Assembly: GCF_016859285.1 (NCBI RefSeq)
Contig: NC_053418.1
Location: 26,783,329-26,847,328, forward strand
From: Xiphias gladius
Lineage: Eukaryota; Chordata; Actinopteri; Istiophoriformes; Xiphiidae
Direction: 5' to 3'
DNA length: 64,000 nt
Shown here: piece by piece, positions 1-10,524 of the stretch
Numbering within the stretch: the stretch's first letter is position 1
How the letters are laid out: each line of letters begins with the position of its first letter
Translations under genes and position numbers: made by a program
Notes under the pieces: generated by a model
What the model saw: the letters and a program-made list of their open reading frames with translations, nothing else
The model's database searches: none
What the model was told of the DNA's origin: nothing

Positions 1-2689
1 GACCGTATATTGCAGGTCAGCAAATCATTGCATACTGCAGATTATAAAGCGAAGTACAGCACGTTTAATGTGAATAAGTTAATGCTGGAGTTTTGCCAGT
101 AAACCAATTTAGCCAAATTTAAAGAAGATTATTTTAAGTCTAATGGATTATTTGAAGGCACGGACCACCTTCTCACAATCTGGAGTTTTGGGATTTTTCA
201 TTTAAATTGTCAAGACAAAGAGGACTTTAAATGTAATATCAGGCCAACTCTCATCCGATGTCACCATTACAATCTTACACATAAAATATAATATCACTCT
301 CATGATGATCTCGTAACACAAATTAATTCAGTCATCTTCATCTCTTAGCAGTCTCTGTCTCTGGTCTCTGTCTTCACATGCAAATTGGCTGTGTTAAAAT
401 GTTGTAAAGAGGCGAATGACGGACTCACATCTACTGTCAACTCAGATCATTTAGTGACAGATGAATTAGGAACTGACTTGTGGGGACTTGGGGCAGCTAA
501 GGGTCCCAGAATGCACTGCATGCCAACCAGTGGCAGTGGTGGAGATTTTGAGCCAGGCTCAAAGCTGCAATATTTTTCATCCTAGGACTGTTCTTAAATC
601 TTTTCACTGGCATCACTTCAAATTTTGATATTTTTTCATGTGGGAAAGTCACCATTTAGATTTCAATATGTGGTCAGTTTATCCAAATAATGCCTGTGTG
701 CAAATCTACTCCGGCATTTTCGGAGATGTGAGGACCTACCTTCCATGTGAAACCGGGCTGTCTTCAGATATGACTGGCTGGTCAATGTGCGCCATCGTCC
801 CGGGAGAACAATCAATTCACCGCTGGTTCTGTTCTGTAGCATTTTGATATAATGAAATTCCTTTTGGAAGATGAAATTTGGTCCCCGAGTTGAAATGTAA
901 TATTTGTTGCTGAGAAGATTAAACTGAATCCATAAGGAACACATCATTTGTTGGACAGTTTAACAACAGCGCTCCCTCTGTGGTTTCTTATATGTACAAA
1001 TATACCACCACATTTCAATAAAATATATAATATATATTTACAAAAATGAACAGAGGCCGCGCAGTCCATATTCAATTTCGTTTGATTTTTAATATACATT
1101 ACAGATTGGATATCAAGTGTATATTTTACTACCCTCACCGTCATTTCCATTTTTTTCCCTGAAAAAGTCTGGGTGTGGAGCTTTGAGTTAAGATTATTTT
1201 GCCACAGTACAGTCCCATCCTTGGGAGTCTGCACTTCTGAGTTGAACTTGCCAAGTTCTAACTCCCAATTACGGGAGTCTGAACTCGGTGTGCTCCGTAG
1301 TGAGAAAGGCCTCACGCCTCTCCGGGAAAGTGGACTGGAGCAGGAGGCAGAAACAAACAGCTGCAGTCAAAATGGACAGTCTCCAACAGCCCTCGGTGTC
1401 TGCAAAATAAGTCTCAGAAACACTCTCATCCTGTTAGATCCCATACTGATTTAACTTAATGTTGTCACACAAATCTATCAGCCTGTACTCAGTCTCCAGT
1501 TTTTTTAATCCTGAATGACAGGGTAGACCATTAAAATATTATGTAGGCGATCGGGTCATCTTGTCAGCATTTATGTGGTTTAGTCTCCACATTACTCAGT
1601 TTTAGTCAGCTGTATATAAATCAGCTGCTGGAGCTCTTCCTCTCAAACTAAACATTGAATACATGAGGAGGGAAAAGCAGAAATACAGGACAATAGTTTT
1701 ATTATTGCTCTGTCATGTATTTAAACTGTCAGGGATTGACATTTTAAGATTTCATTTTAAAAATCTTCAAATCCCACCTGTTGGCAAATGTGTTGTGTTG
1801 CTTCATGGTACTTCAAGAATTAGCCTAATATTCATATTGTAGACAAGAAGTATTCTAGATTTGGCAGTTTATAAGAACTATCTTTAATATAAGCTGAATG
1901 ATAAAAGTCACTATCAACCACACAACATTTACAATGCAGCCACTTAGATTTCTGTCCAAATTGACCCCGACTTGCTCTGTCACACAACCATAGGCAATGA
2001 CAACCTCACAAGATCAAGGCAGCTGCAGTTTCTGGATCCAGGCATTGCGGTTGCTCTCCATCGACCGTAAGGCCTCAGAGCATGAGGGGAAATGCATGGC
2101 TCTCACCTGATTTTACAGCTGATTGGTTTAGGTTTTGGATCAACAACACAACAACGTATTATGATAACTTTTCATTTTAAGTGTAAGTGGAGAGATTTTG
2201 ATTTTATCAGTCGAATTTTGCTCTATACAGGTTTATTGTGTTAATAAAATAAATATGTCATAAATGGTGACTTTTATCAGTCAGAGAGGCTGAATACATT
2301 CAGCTTATATTACAGTTAATATTACAGCTAGTTCTCATGGAAGGCTTACAATCAATGATTGTTCTAGTCTACAATATGTACATTACTGATTCAATTCTTG
2401 AAGTAGCCCATTCAGACAAAATACAGACAAGTTCTGAGACACTTATTTGAGTTAGACATTTAGTAAGTTCAGTTTTTCTCCCCTATTTAAACCTTGCAGA
2501 AAATATAACTGAAGAGCTAACTCAATAAATAAAATGAGAAAGATCTAAGTAATTAGAATATTTCTTTTTGTTGTCTGATGAGGATGTTTGGGGGAGTTTG
2601 ACCTCTGTATTTCTACAATTCTCACTACAAGAGGAATGGGTAAGAAAGGCTGGGTCACCCTATTCCCCCACTCAACCAAGGAGACAGTA

Positions 2690-3480
2690 AAAAACGACAC
2701 TATAGGTCGACTGTGCAAGCAGCGTATTGTGACTTATAGTTAGGTTTTATTATCAGGAGGCCTCTAGCAGCCGTAGTAATTATGATGGGAGCAAAGGAAG
2801 AAGTCAGGTGTTGTTTTAGCATGAGGTTGGGGTGTACGGATGGGTCCACAAAACACAGGACAAACAGAAGTCTGTTTGTTTCCTATTAGAAACGGACAGT
2901 CATCGTTGTCTCATTTAACCATGACCGTTCTACAATCTTAAAAAGCGTGTATTATTGTAACCGTGACCACGAAGGTCCTCTAACCTTAACAAAGTAGTCA
3001 CCGTAATCCACACAATGATCATTTCCTAAACCGAACGGTAATGAATAGAATTTCGTACAGCAATGGTACATTGAAGGCATCAGTACAGATGTTCCGATAC
3101 TTGTATGTGTGTGATGTTAAGTGAGGACCAGGAAGGACTGTATTTCGTACTGACAACATGGTCAAGGGGCAGTTCAATAAATGCCACCGAGTGTTCAGAA
3201 CCCTCCAAGTTGTTCTTTATCTTTGTTCAATGTCAAGCGGACATTACACTAACCAGTTAGTTTTTGTGCCTAAACCTAACCAAACCTGTTCCATAAGCTT
3301 AACCCCTTTTTTATCATAACCATTACGATGAAGGTCCAGTAGACCAGCCAATGTAGGGGCGCTATTTCAGGAGACATGTCAGAGGGTAGAGACAAACCTA
3401 CCTATATAGTTGCTTCTATTGGAGGACTTGTTGCAACCAAGACCGCAACTGAATCCAACTGCCAATCCCTAGTGAACAGG
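2690..3480. repeat. Dispersed repeat, family A copy 1
   Basis: This stretch shares long approximate blocks with 26190-26560: the words tattattgtaaccgtgac and gaaggtcctctaaccttaa, then cctaaacctaaccaa, then gttccataagcttaa, all in the same order and orientation. A third, weaker copy lies at about 16150-16400. No coding potential or clear terminal repeats are visible. It is probably a non-autonomous transposable element, but I cannot name the family and the edges are approximate. Confidence 0.6.
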
Positions 3481-3643
3481 CCCCCTCCTTAGGGTCTGCA
3501 ACCAGTTTAGGATGGGATCAAGCCCACAATGGGCCAGCTCCCTGCTCTCAGGGTCTGAGGATGACCCAAAGCTGGATCCTATATCAGTCACAATAAACAT
3601 AAACACAAATCACAATAAACAAAATAATTGTTAATTTTTTTAA

Positions 3644-3649
3644 TTTATT
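3644..3649 (-). promoter_or_regulatory. Candidate poly(A) signal for the T-box gene
   Basis: The reverse complement reads AATAAA about 510 bases downstream of the T-box stop codon. It is the nearest canonical hexamer I noticed in a plausible position. There is no transcript evidence, so this is only a candidate. Confidence 0.3.
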
Positions 3650-4160
3650 GAATCAGTTGTTCAGTCTTTGAGAGAAAAAACGACACAATCTCATAGATAA
3701 ATACATCCATGCGTTCTTTAAATGCAAAAAACAGCTGACATCTTTTAAGCTATTCAACTCAAATCTGTGTGCGTGTAAACGGTACAAAAGTTGACAAATA
3801 CCTTTTCGGAAAGTTTGACTGGAAATCTACGTACAGTTTTTTTTTTTTTTCTATTTTATGTATTGCATTATTTGTTTAATTGACTCGGGCCTATTCATAT
3901 TTTATACACCCAACTCACAAGTTAATATTCAATTTACAAACTAAGTCACATTTTGTTGAAACACAATGCTCTTTGTACCACAGTGACTCAATCTTACGTC
4001 ATGTATTCAATAAGATGCAGATGCATAAGACTTCACCAGTATGCAAATTAACCCTAAATTTTGAAATAAGTTTGGTGTCAGAACAGCCTTTTAAGTCCTT
4101 AGGTGAGAGTGGGTAGACCACATGCGGGGACACGTTGAAGCAGCAGTAACTCCTCTCAAG

Positions 4161-7100
4161 TCAGAATTTCCTCCCTGTTTGTGACTTGTCTTGACTGCAA
4201 CCAATTTCAGCTTTGCCCAGTGAGTTCATCTGCTCCGTTTTGGGTAGCATTAGCAAATCTGGGATGAAGTATTTCAATCCTCCGCCACCCACGGGAGGAA
4301 CGGATGAAGATATTATCGGCGAGGTGAAGTAGCCCTGCCTGTGGACACTTGGGTAAGCTCTGAAATCCACTTTGGACCGCACTGAGACGCTGGCGTAGGG
4401 ATAAAACAGAAAGCCTCCAAAGTGTGAAAGGCTCACCAGGTCCTGTTAACAAGAAGAAAATACATACAAAAAATAATGAACAAAAAATAGCTCAGGTCCA
4501 ATCATGACTCCTGACAGGCTGAAACAGCTTATAATACTGACATTCTACAATAAGTATGAAACAGTAAAACATCATCATATGTAAATGCCCAAGATGTTTT
4601 TTACAGTTTAAATTAAAAAAAAAAACAACAAAAAAAACAGGCTAACACTTCATAACACAGCCATCCATTTACACTGTAATTGCATTACTTCACTATGTTA
4701 GAGTTTTTCCTCCTCGGGTGACTTTAGAAAGCTTTCATAGCTGTTCATTTGACAAAGGTACGCTTGCTTCTACCCCAGCGTAGCTGTTATGAGCTACGGC
4801 GCTGCTGGGAACACATTCCCGCTAGGAGGGAATTTTCAAAAATATACTCCAATGTCTCACCTTGTCTTTGTTTCAGATCATACAGTGAAGTAGAGGACAT
4901 CACAGTAAGTCCTTGTAGTGTGGGTGTAACTGTGCTCCCCCCTTTTAAATTGTACTGTCTCTTACACATCACAATAACATTTGTTAATGAAACTACAATT
5001 TGTATTTTACATTTTGCTGTAAGAATAACATGTGTGGGCTGTAATATAATGTGAGGCTGTTCTCCCATTTTCACTTTTTAATTACACAATAAGATCCGTG
5101 TTGTCTGCCAGTATTGTACCTGTAGATACCCAGTATTTACAAAAATACTTAAGAGTATCATTTATTTCTTCTTTCCTCTAAAATGCCCAGTTGTTCCTCC
5201 CTTGTTGCCCATAGTCATGTCTTCTTCCACTGTATCTACATTGAAGTACCAGCAGGAGCCAGTAAGGAATGTACTGGTACCTAATTCATACAGTGAAATT
5301 ACAATGTAAATCGCAGACTGTGTTATAAAGTGTTACCAAAAATATTGTACTTCCACTTAACTGTATTTATTTGACAGTTGTAGTTAGTTTGCGAGTTAAG
5401 ATAATACATAAAAAATGGTTATGAGTTTATAAAATAGTTGACGGTGCTCCACATCGACCAGCCACACCATTAAAATGCTGCTTACACATTTAAGGATAGC
5501 TTCACAGTTTTTCAAGTCTTGAAACAATAGTATTGTAATTTATGCAGAATGAGGACGGTGGACGAAGGAACTTTTGAGGTACTTGTACTTTACTTGAATA
5601 TTTTCATTTTATAGAACCTCATACCTCTCGTCCACTACATATCCAAGGCAAATTTTCTTCTTTATACTCTTATTGTTTACTAATACTGGTTACTTTGCAA
5701 ATTAAGATAATACATTAAAAGCAATGATTTGTTTATAAATCAGTTAATGAATAGTTAAGAATTGGAATTACCTCCATTTTGACAGGCTTCAATATTAACC
5801 CCTACTTACGCATACATTAATGCTTTAGTCATAGTAATAATGAGATATTATATCATAATAAATTCTTATATATAATAATTAAACACTGACAGGGGACATG
5901 CTCTTGGATAATGAGTCACTTAACTTTAGATACTTTAAGTAGGCTACATTTTAGTGATAATACATCAGTATCTGAACTTAAGTAAGACTGAATGCGTGAC
6001 TCTCACTTATGTTAGAATATTTTTACTGTAATGTTGCTACTTGTACTAAGCAAAGGATATGAATATTTCTTCCACTGCTGCTTACAATGACCCAATGAGT
6101 CAGATATCTCCTAATTTATCCAACTTGTAAAGAAATGTATGTGTTCTATAAGTATTTAGTGGGTTTTAATAAGCGTTTCAATGCTTCATTAGTTCTCTGT
6201 TTACCTGGACCAGCGTGGGCTGTTGAAGGCTGATGGGAAACCCTGGCGTTCCTGAGGTCCTGCCAGGTGCTGCCAAGCTCAGTCCACACGGCGCTGCTCT
6301 GTCCGCGGTGGCACAGCCTTTCCAGGTGTTCACCCGAGCAGAATGGAACAGGCTGCTGGGGATACTCGGGTCCCTCAGATGTGCGTTTAATTCCAGTGGA
6401 TAAACACGACTGTGTGCGAAACCGCTGCGTATGTTGCACATTTGTTCCCTCTCTGAGTCTTGTAGCGCAGAGCAACCCACTCCATCAGTTATTATACTGA
6501 TGAAATGGCTTTGTCTTGGGTCCATTTCTCTCTGTGTTCCAACTGGCGTCTGTATGGTCCTGTCTGTAATGGAAACCTTTGGCCCAGGTTTTGTTTCTTC
6601 TTGGGTTTTGTGCTCCTCTTCTCCAGCATGGTCCTCAACATTATCATCTTTGTCGCTGTCCCTTTCATGGGCATCTTGAAAAAAAAGACCAATGGAAAAG
6701 TTAGTTTTGGACTCATATTTGCAGCCTCACAGAATGTTATGTATTGACATAATGAGTATTATACATGTTGAAGTAGTTTCTGTGAAAAAAAAAAAAAATT
6801 CTTCACCTGAAGACTTGGGAGTTTCTGAATATTGTGGGGATGAATCTTTTACAGGTTCAGGTTTCATGTCAATCATCCGCATCTCTTTAGATTTTTGTGA
6901 TGAATGTTGTAGTTTCCTGATATTACAAAAGAAAGCAAAATAAATGATCGGTCATTTCTAAGACAAAACAATCCACAAACATACTGGTAACAGCAGCTGT
7001 TTACAGGCACTGACACTGAGTATTTTATGAATGAAGTTCAAGCAGATTCTTGCTCAACCAATGTGTCACTCGGGCTCCGTTCTACCAAGAGCAATTCTTA

Positions 7101-10100
7101 GCAAAAAACCTTCTTCTTCAGCTGCTCTGTCAAGTTTATGGTTAAAACAGCTAGAATTTGCTTCTTCAAAATGAGGATCTGCTGCCTTTCCCTGTTTTAT
7201 ATCATTTTAAACTGATTATCTTTTGGTTTTGGACTCTTGTTTGGACTGCCACCTTGGGGTTTAGGAAGCTGTGGTATATTCTCTGGTATATTATAGGCCA
7301 GATAATTAAAGGGTTAATCAGCTGATTCATGCTCATCAAAATAATCACATTCCCGTAAATACTAAAAAATGTTCATTTTAATTGATATTTCCTCCACTTT
7401 CTGCTTTAGAATAACAAAATTCTACTCCAGCCTCGTAAAATTTCTAAAAATGCATATGTTTACTGTTTACTGCAGTTATTACTAAGCTACCATCTCAGCC
7501 ACAAAGTCTTCTGTAGTTTTAGCAACCTGGTGAGAGTTTACATTATTATTATTATTAATAATTATTATTTTTATTCATTTATTTATTTTTATTGTTAGTA
7601 GTGGTAGTGGTAGTAGTAGGCTGATTCCACGGTTTTTAGACTACTTTTAGTACAATAAATAAATGGTTTAGTATATTTCCCCACCAAATTTTAACCCTGT
7701 CACAGTGGAAAAGGCTTTTAAAGAGCATTTAGACCTTCATGTTGCGTGGAAATTTACAGAAAATATGACTGAACACTTAAGTGAATTAATAAAATATGAC
7801 AAAAATAAATTAATTTGACATTTTATAGATTACTGGTGTCAAGGCCAAATTTTCTGAGGGGGGAATGGTGTGCTGGGGAGAACTTGGACTCAGAATTTTG
7901 CAGGCTACGGCCCCTCCCCACAGCTGAAGAAACATAAAGTCGTAGTTATAGTTGTATTAGGCACCACAAGACTGAATAATAAAATATAATATATATAATA
8001 AATATATAATATAAATATAATAAAAACATAATTGAATCCTTTGGAGTGACCTGGATTTCTACATTAATTGGTCATAAAATGTGATCTGATCTTCATCCAA
8101 GTCACAAGTACAGACAAACACGATGTCTTTAAGGTAATAACAGAAAAACAATTATAACCTTTCGTGTCTTTATTCACAACCATTAAACATTCACAGTGCA
8201 GGTGGAAAAAGTAAGTGAACCCTTGGATTTAATAACTGGTGGAACTGCCACTCCTGGCAGCAGTAACCTCAAACCAGTGCTTTCAGTAGCTGCAGATCAG
8301 ACCTGCGCAACATTCAGGAGGAATTCTTCCTCACAGAGCTTCTTCAGCTCAGCCATATTTTGGTGTGACCGCATCTCTATTGGGTTAAGGTCTGGGCTCT
8401 GACCCAGCTCCACAAGGTGGATTTTCTTTGTTTGAAGCCATTCTGTAGTAGATTATCTTTGATGTTTAGGGTCATTGTCCTGGTGTGATGCCGTGGACAC
8501 CATGGTCCACGTTTTGTGTATGGTAGACTAATGAACATAGATGTTAAACAGTTGCAATGACTCCATGAAGCCCTTAGCTGTTATTCTGAGTTTCTTTTTT
8601 TACCTCACAGCTGGATGCCAACTTCTAGGGAGAGGTGCCACAGTGCTGAATCGTCTCCTTTTATAGACACTTTGTCAGACTGTGGACTGATGAATACCGA
8701 AACTCTCTGAGATGACTTTGTAACCCTCCAGCTTTATGCAAATTAGCAATTCTTCATAGATCAGAGTAAGTTTTGCATGAGTCACAGTAGCTCCGACACA
8801 CACCTCCGATCTGGTTTTGTTGACTGGATTCCGGGTTTGCTAACTCCTGACTCCAGTTAGCTTTCATTGATGTCATCAGCCGAGGGGTTGACATACTAAT
8901 CCAGTAATAATAATAATGATAATTTATTTTTACTTTTGATACTTTAAGTATCAAGACTTGAAATCTTTTGCGTGAAAATGCCACGGATGGAGCTGGACAA
9001 TGTTTTGTTTTGTTTTGTTTTTTTTAAATGCCTTGCACATGGGGACCTCCAATAAGTCAAACGATTAACTTGCCTCTTTTCTCTCCGTCCGTTGCCCACG
9101 TCTCGGAATCCCTTCGCGAACGGATTGTTGTCTATCTTAAGCTGCGTGATCTGAACATTGAGACAAAGACAGAGACAACGCCAGGTGTGGATTACTAACC
9201 GCAACGCTGGGGAAGAAAGCAGCCGTGAATGGCGTGAGCTTTTCTGGTTGGTTGAGCTCCGTCTCGCGCCGAGAGGGTCGGGGCAATCGAGGTGTCTGCG
9301 TCCATTATCCAGAGGGATTCGGGGGGAGAAGTGAACCTCTTACCTTATCGTTCTGGTAAGCTGTTACTGCGATGAACTCTGTCTCGGAGAAGACGTACGT
9401 CCTGAAGGTGCTGTAGGGCAGTTTGAGGATGTCATTCACCTTCACTATGTGGAATCTCGGTTGGTACTTGTGCATCGAGTTTAGAATTGTCTGCAAATAA
9501 AAATAACAAGAATGGTAACGATGAGGTCAAAACGGGTTTTTGAGAAAAGGTTTGGGAAAAAAAAAACTCGTTTGCGTCGTTTTATGATGAACAAATGAGA
9601 TGGTGACACTCGAGAGTTGTGGCGAAGATGTAGCAAGAAGTCGAGAAATATATTAACATTATGTTGAATTGAATAGGTTACTTTATGCATCACAGCAAAG
9701 CAACTGGATCTAGATGTTTGAGAAACATTCGGCATCACAAAAAAAAGGTCATAAGCGTGTTACTATGCGCCTTAAACAGATTCCCTTGGTTATTATAAAA
9801 ACCGTTTACAAATGCAGGAAATCCAAACTTACAAATCCAAGTTTGTCTGATATGTTGTTGGTCAGTTTCAGTTTGTGGAAGTTGACCGCTTTGGACATCC
9901 ACTGCTCTCCCGTGGCCGGACTGTCCGGGTGGATGTACATGCGCCTGGGCATCTCCGGGTCCGCCTTCCCTGCCACCATCCAGCGCGAGTTCTGAAACTT
10001 ATATCTGCAGTCGTCGGCCGCCACGATGTCCATCAGCAGAATGTACTTGGCTTTTCTATCCATCCCGATGCACCTGGCCTTGAGCGGCGGGAACATGCGC

Positions 10101-10524
10101 CTGCGGCGTGAAGAGACAACGGCACGAAGCATGCATTCATTAAAACAGGGTAAAGGTTCCCTCCATTGGTAATTATTAGACATTTACTGTACCTCCCAGA
10201 TTTTGTAATGATCATTTCAGTGCCGCATTTGTGGAACTGTCTCCAAAGGTCGCTGGCTTCCAGATAAACTCTGGGCTCGGCATCCTCCAGTTCCCCTCCC
10301 TCCAGAATTTTGGGAGGCCGACACGAAATCGCAGACTGCCCAGGAGGAGCCGTGTGAATCATCGGATCTAAACTGGGGTCCGATACCCCCCGGGAGGATA
10401 AAGCGATTCCTGGGAACAGCTGGGGTCCGGCAAGGACTGTCCCTCGAAGGGCCGCATCGGCGAGTGTCGTTGGGAAGGCGTGCGGTTCCTCGCATGGGAC
10501 GCACGGCTCCGAGCAGCTGCGCAT
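4161..10524 (-). CDS. T-box transcription factor, Tbx2/Tbx3 subfamily (7 exons, 561 aa)
   Basis: A DNA-binding transcription factor; Tbx2 and Tbx3 are nuclear repressors in limb, heart, eye and neural patterning. Exons in transcript order: 10524-10193, 10100-9833, 9490-9344, 9150-9074, 6916-6807, 6674-6205, 4442-4161. Phases are 2, 2, 2, 1, 1, 0 for introns in positions 1, 4, 4/5, 5/6 and so on as follows: exon 1 ends after two codon bases, exon 2 and exon 3 end on codon borders, exon 4 ends after two bases, exon 5 after one, exon 6 on a codon border, and every joint reads through. Exons 2-4 are 268, 147 and 77 bp, the usual T-box exon sizes as I recall them. The T-box spans about residues 85-275 and includes [32 protein letters not shown] and [15 protein letters not shown]. 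The tail keeps the Tbx2/3 signature LQQ...FGGFLFYPY across the last intron, and an acidic stretch at about 312-335. ATG 10524 has an in-frame stop upstream and an ACC before it. The protein is shorter than mammalian TBX2/TBX3 (over 700 aa) and has unusual T-box residues, such as LGF for the normal HGF. It may be tbx3b or another divergent paralogue; which one is not settled. Confidence 0.92.
4642..5335. repeat. Non-autonomous element with TAACACTT ends, copy 1 (in T-box intron 6)
   Basis: The left end TAACACTTCATAACACAG and the right end, whose reverse complement is TAACACTTTATAACACAG, form inverted termini of about 40 bp. The right part (5140-5335) matches, inverted, the left arm of the element at 13572-13980. 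The middle (about 4730-5050) is not shared. No protein is encoded. This is a MITE-like DNA element of unknown superfamily. Confidence 0.7.
5345..6090. repeat. Dispersed repeat rich in ACTTTACTT words (in T-box intron 6)
   Basis: Two related units lie in the same orientation, about 5345-5515 and 5575-6085. Each has ...gacagttgtagttagttt or its equivalent, followed by a reading like aaattaagataatacat and then a poorly conserved AT-rich run. The final part, with tacttaagtaagactgaatg and gaatatttcttccactgctg, resembles a very common percomorph repeat as I remember it. No coding potential. Edges are approximate. Confidence 0.55.
7541..7618. repeat. ATT/TTA simple repeat
   Basis: An imperfect run of ATT/TTA units is followed by TTTATT and GTA/GTG units. 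It lies inside T-box intron 4 and has no evident role. Confidence 0.7.
8195..8745 (-). mobile_element. Tc1/mariner-like transposon fragment
   Basis: On the minus strand the stretch around 8375-8420 reads as a damaged version of the Tc1 transposase segment that ends [10 protein letters not shown] (the DNA gagcccagaccttaaccc is the diagnostic part). The flanks, including ggtggaaaaagtaagtgaac and cagatcagacctgcgcaaca, match a Tc1-like family common in fish as I recall it. The frame is broken, and the piece from about 8500 onward has diverged. It sits in intron 4 of the T-box gene, in the same transcriptional orientation. Confidence 0.65.
9068..9073 (-). other. GC splice donor of T-box intron 4
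   Basis: The exon-intron border reads AGAG then GCAAGT on the minus strand, the consensus for GC-AG introns. Using it, exon 4 ends two bases into a codon and exon 5 stays open with a T-box-like continuation (R-K-L-Q). Using the GT four bases further on (CAA then GTTAAT) puts exon 5 in a frame that hits TAA after nine codons. The GC donor is therefore the only choice found that keeps the gene intact. Confidence 0.8.

Larger units (their letters stand above)
1..4160. other. Non-coding region 3' of the T-box gene
   Basis: No exon with convincing splice sites or recognisable protein was found here on either strand. The short open frames are unrelated to any family I know. The part next to position 4160 should be 3' UTR of the minus-strand T-box gene. 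Positions 2690-3480 contain a dispersed repeat, listed separately. The rest looks like unique AT-rich DNA. Confidence 0.6.
6917..9073. other. T-box intron 4 (2.2 kb)
   Basis: This intron begins with a GC donor at 9073-9072 and ends with an AG at 6918-6917. It contains an ATT microsatellite at 7541-7618 and a Tc1-like relic at about 8195-8745. The rest shows nothing recognisable. Confidence 0.75.

Noticed and set aside
9063..9073. GT donor (CAA then GTTAAT) for T-box intron 4
   Set aside because: It leaves exon 5 in a frame with a stop after nine codons. The overlapping GC donor gives an open frame and correct downstream phases.
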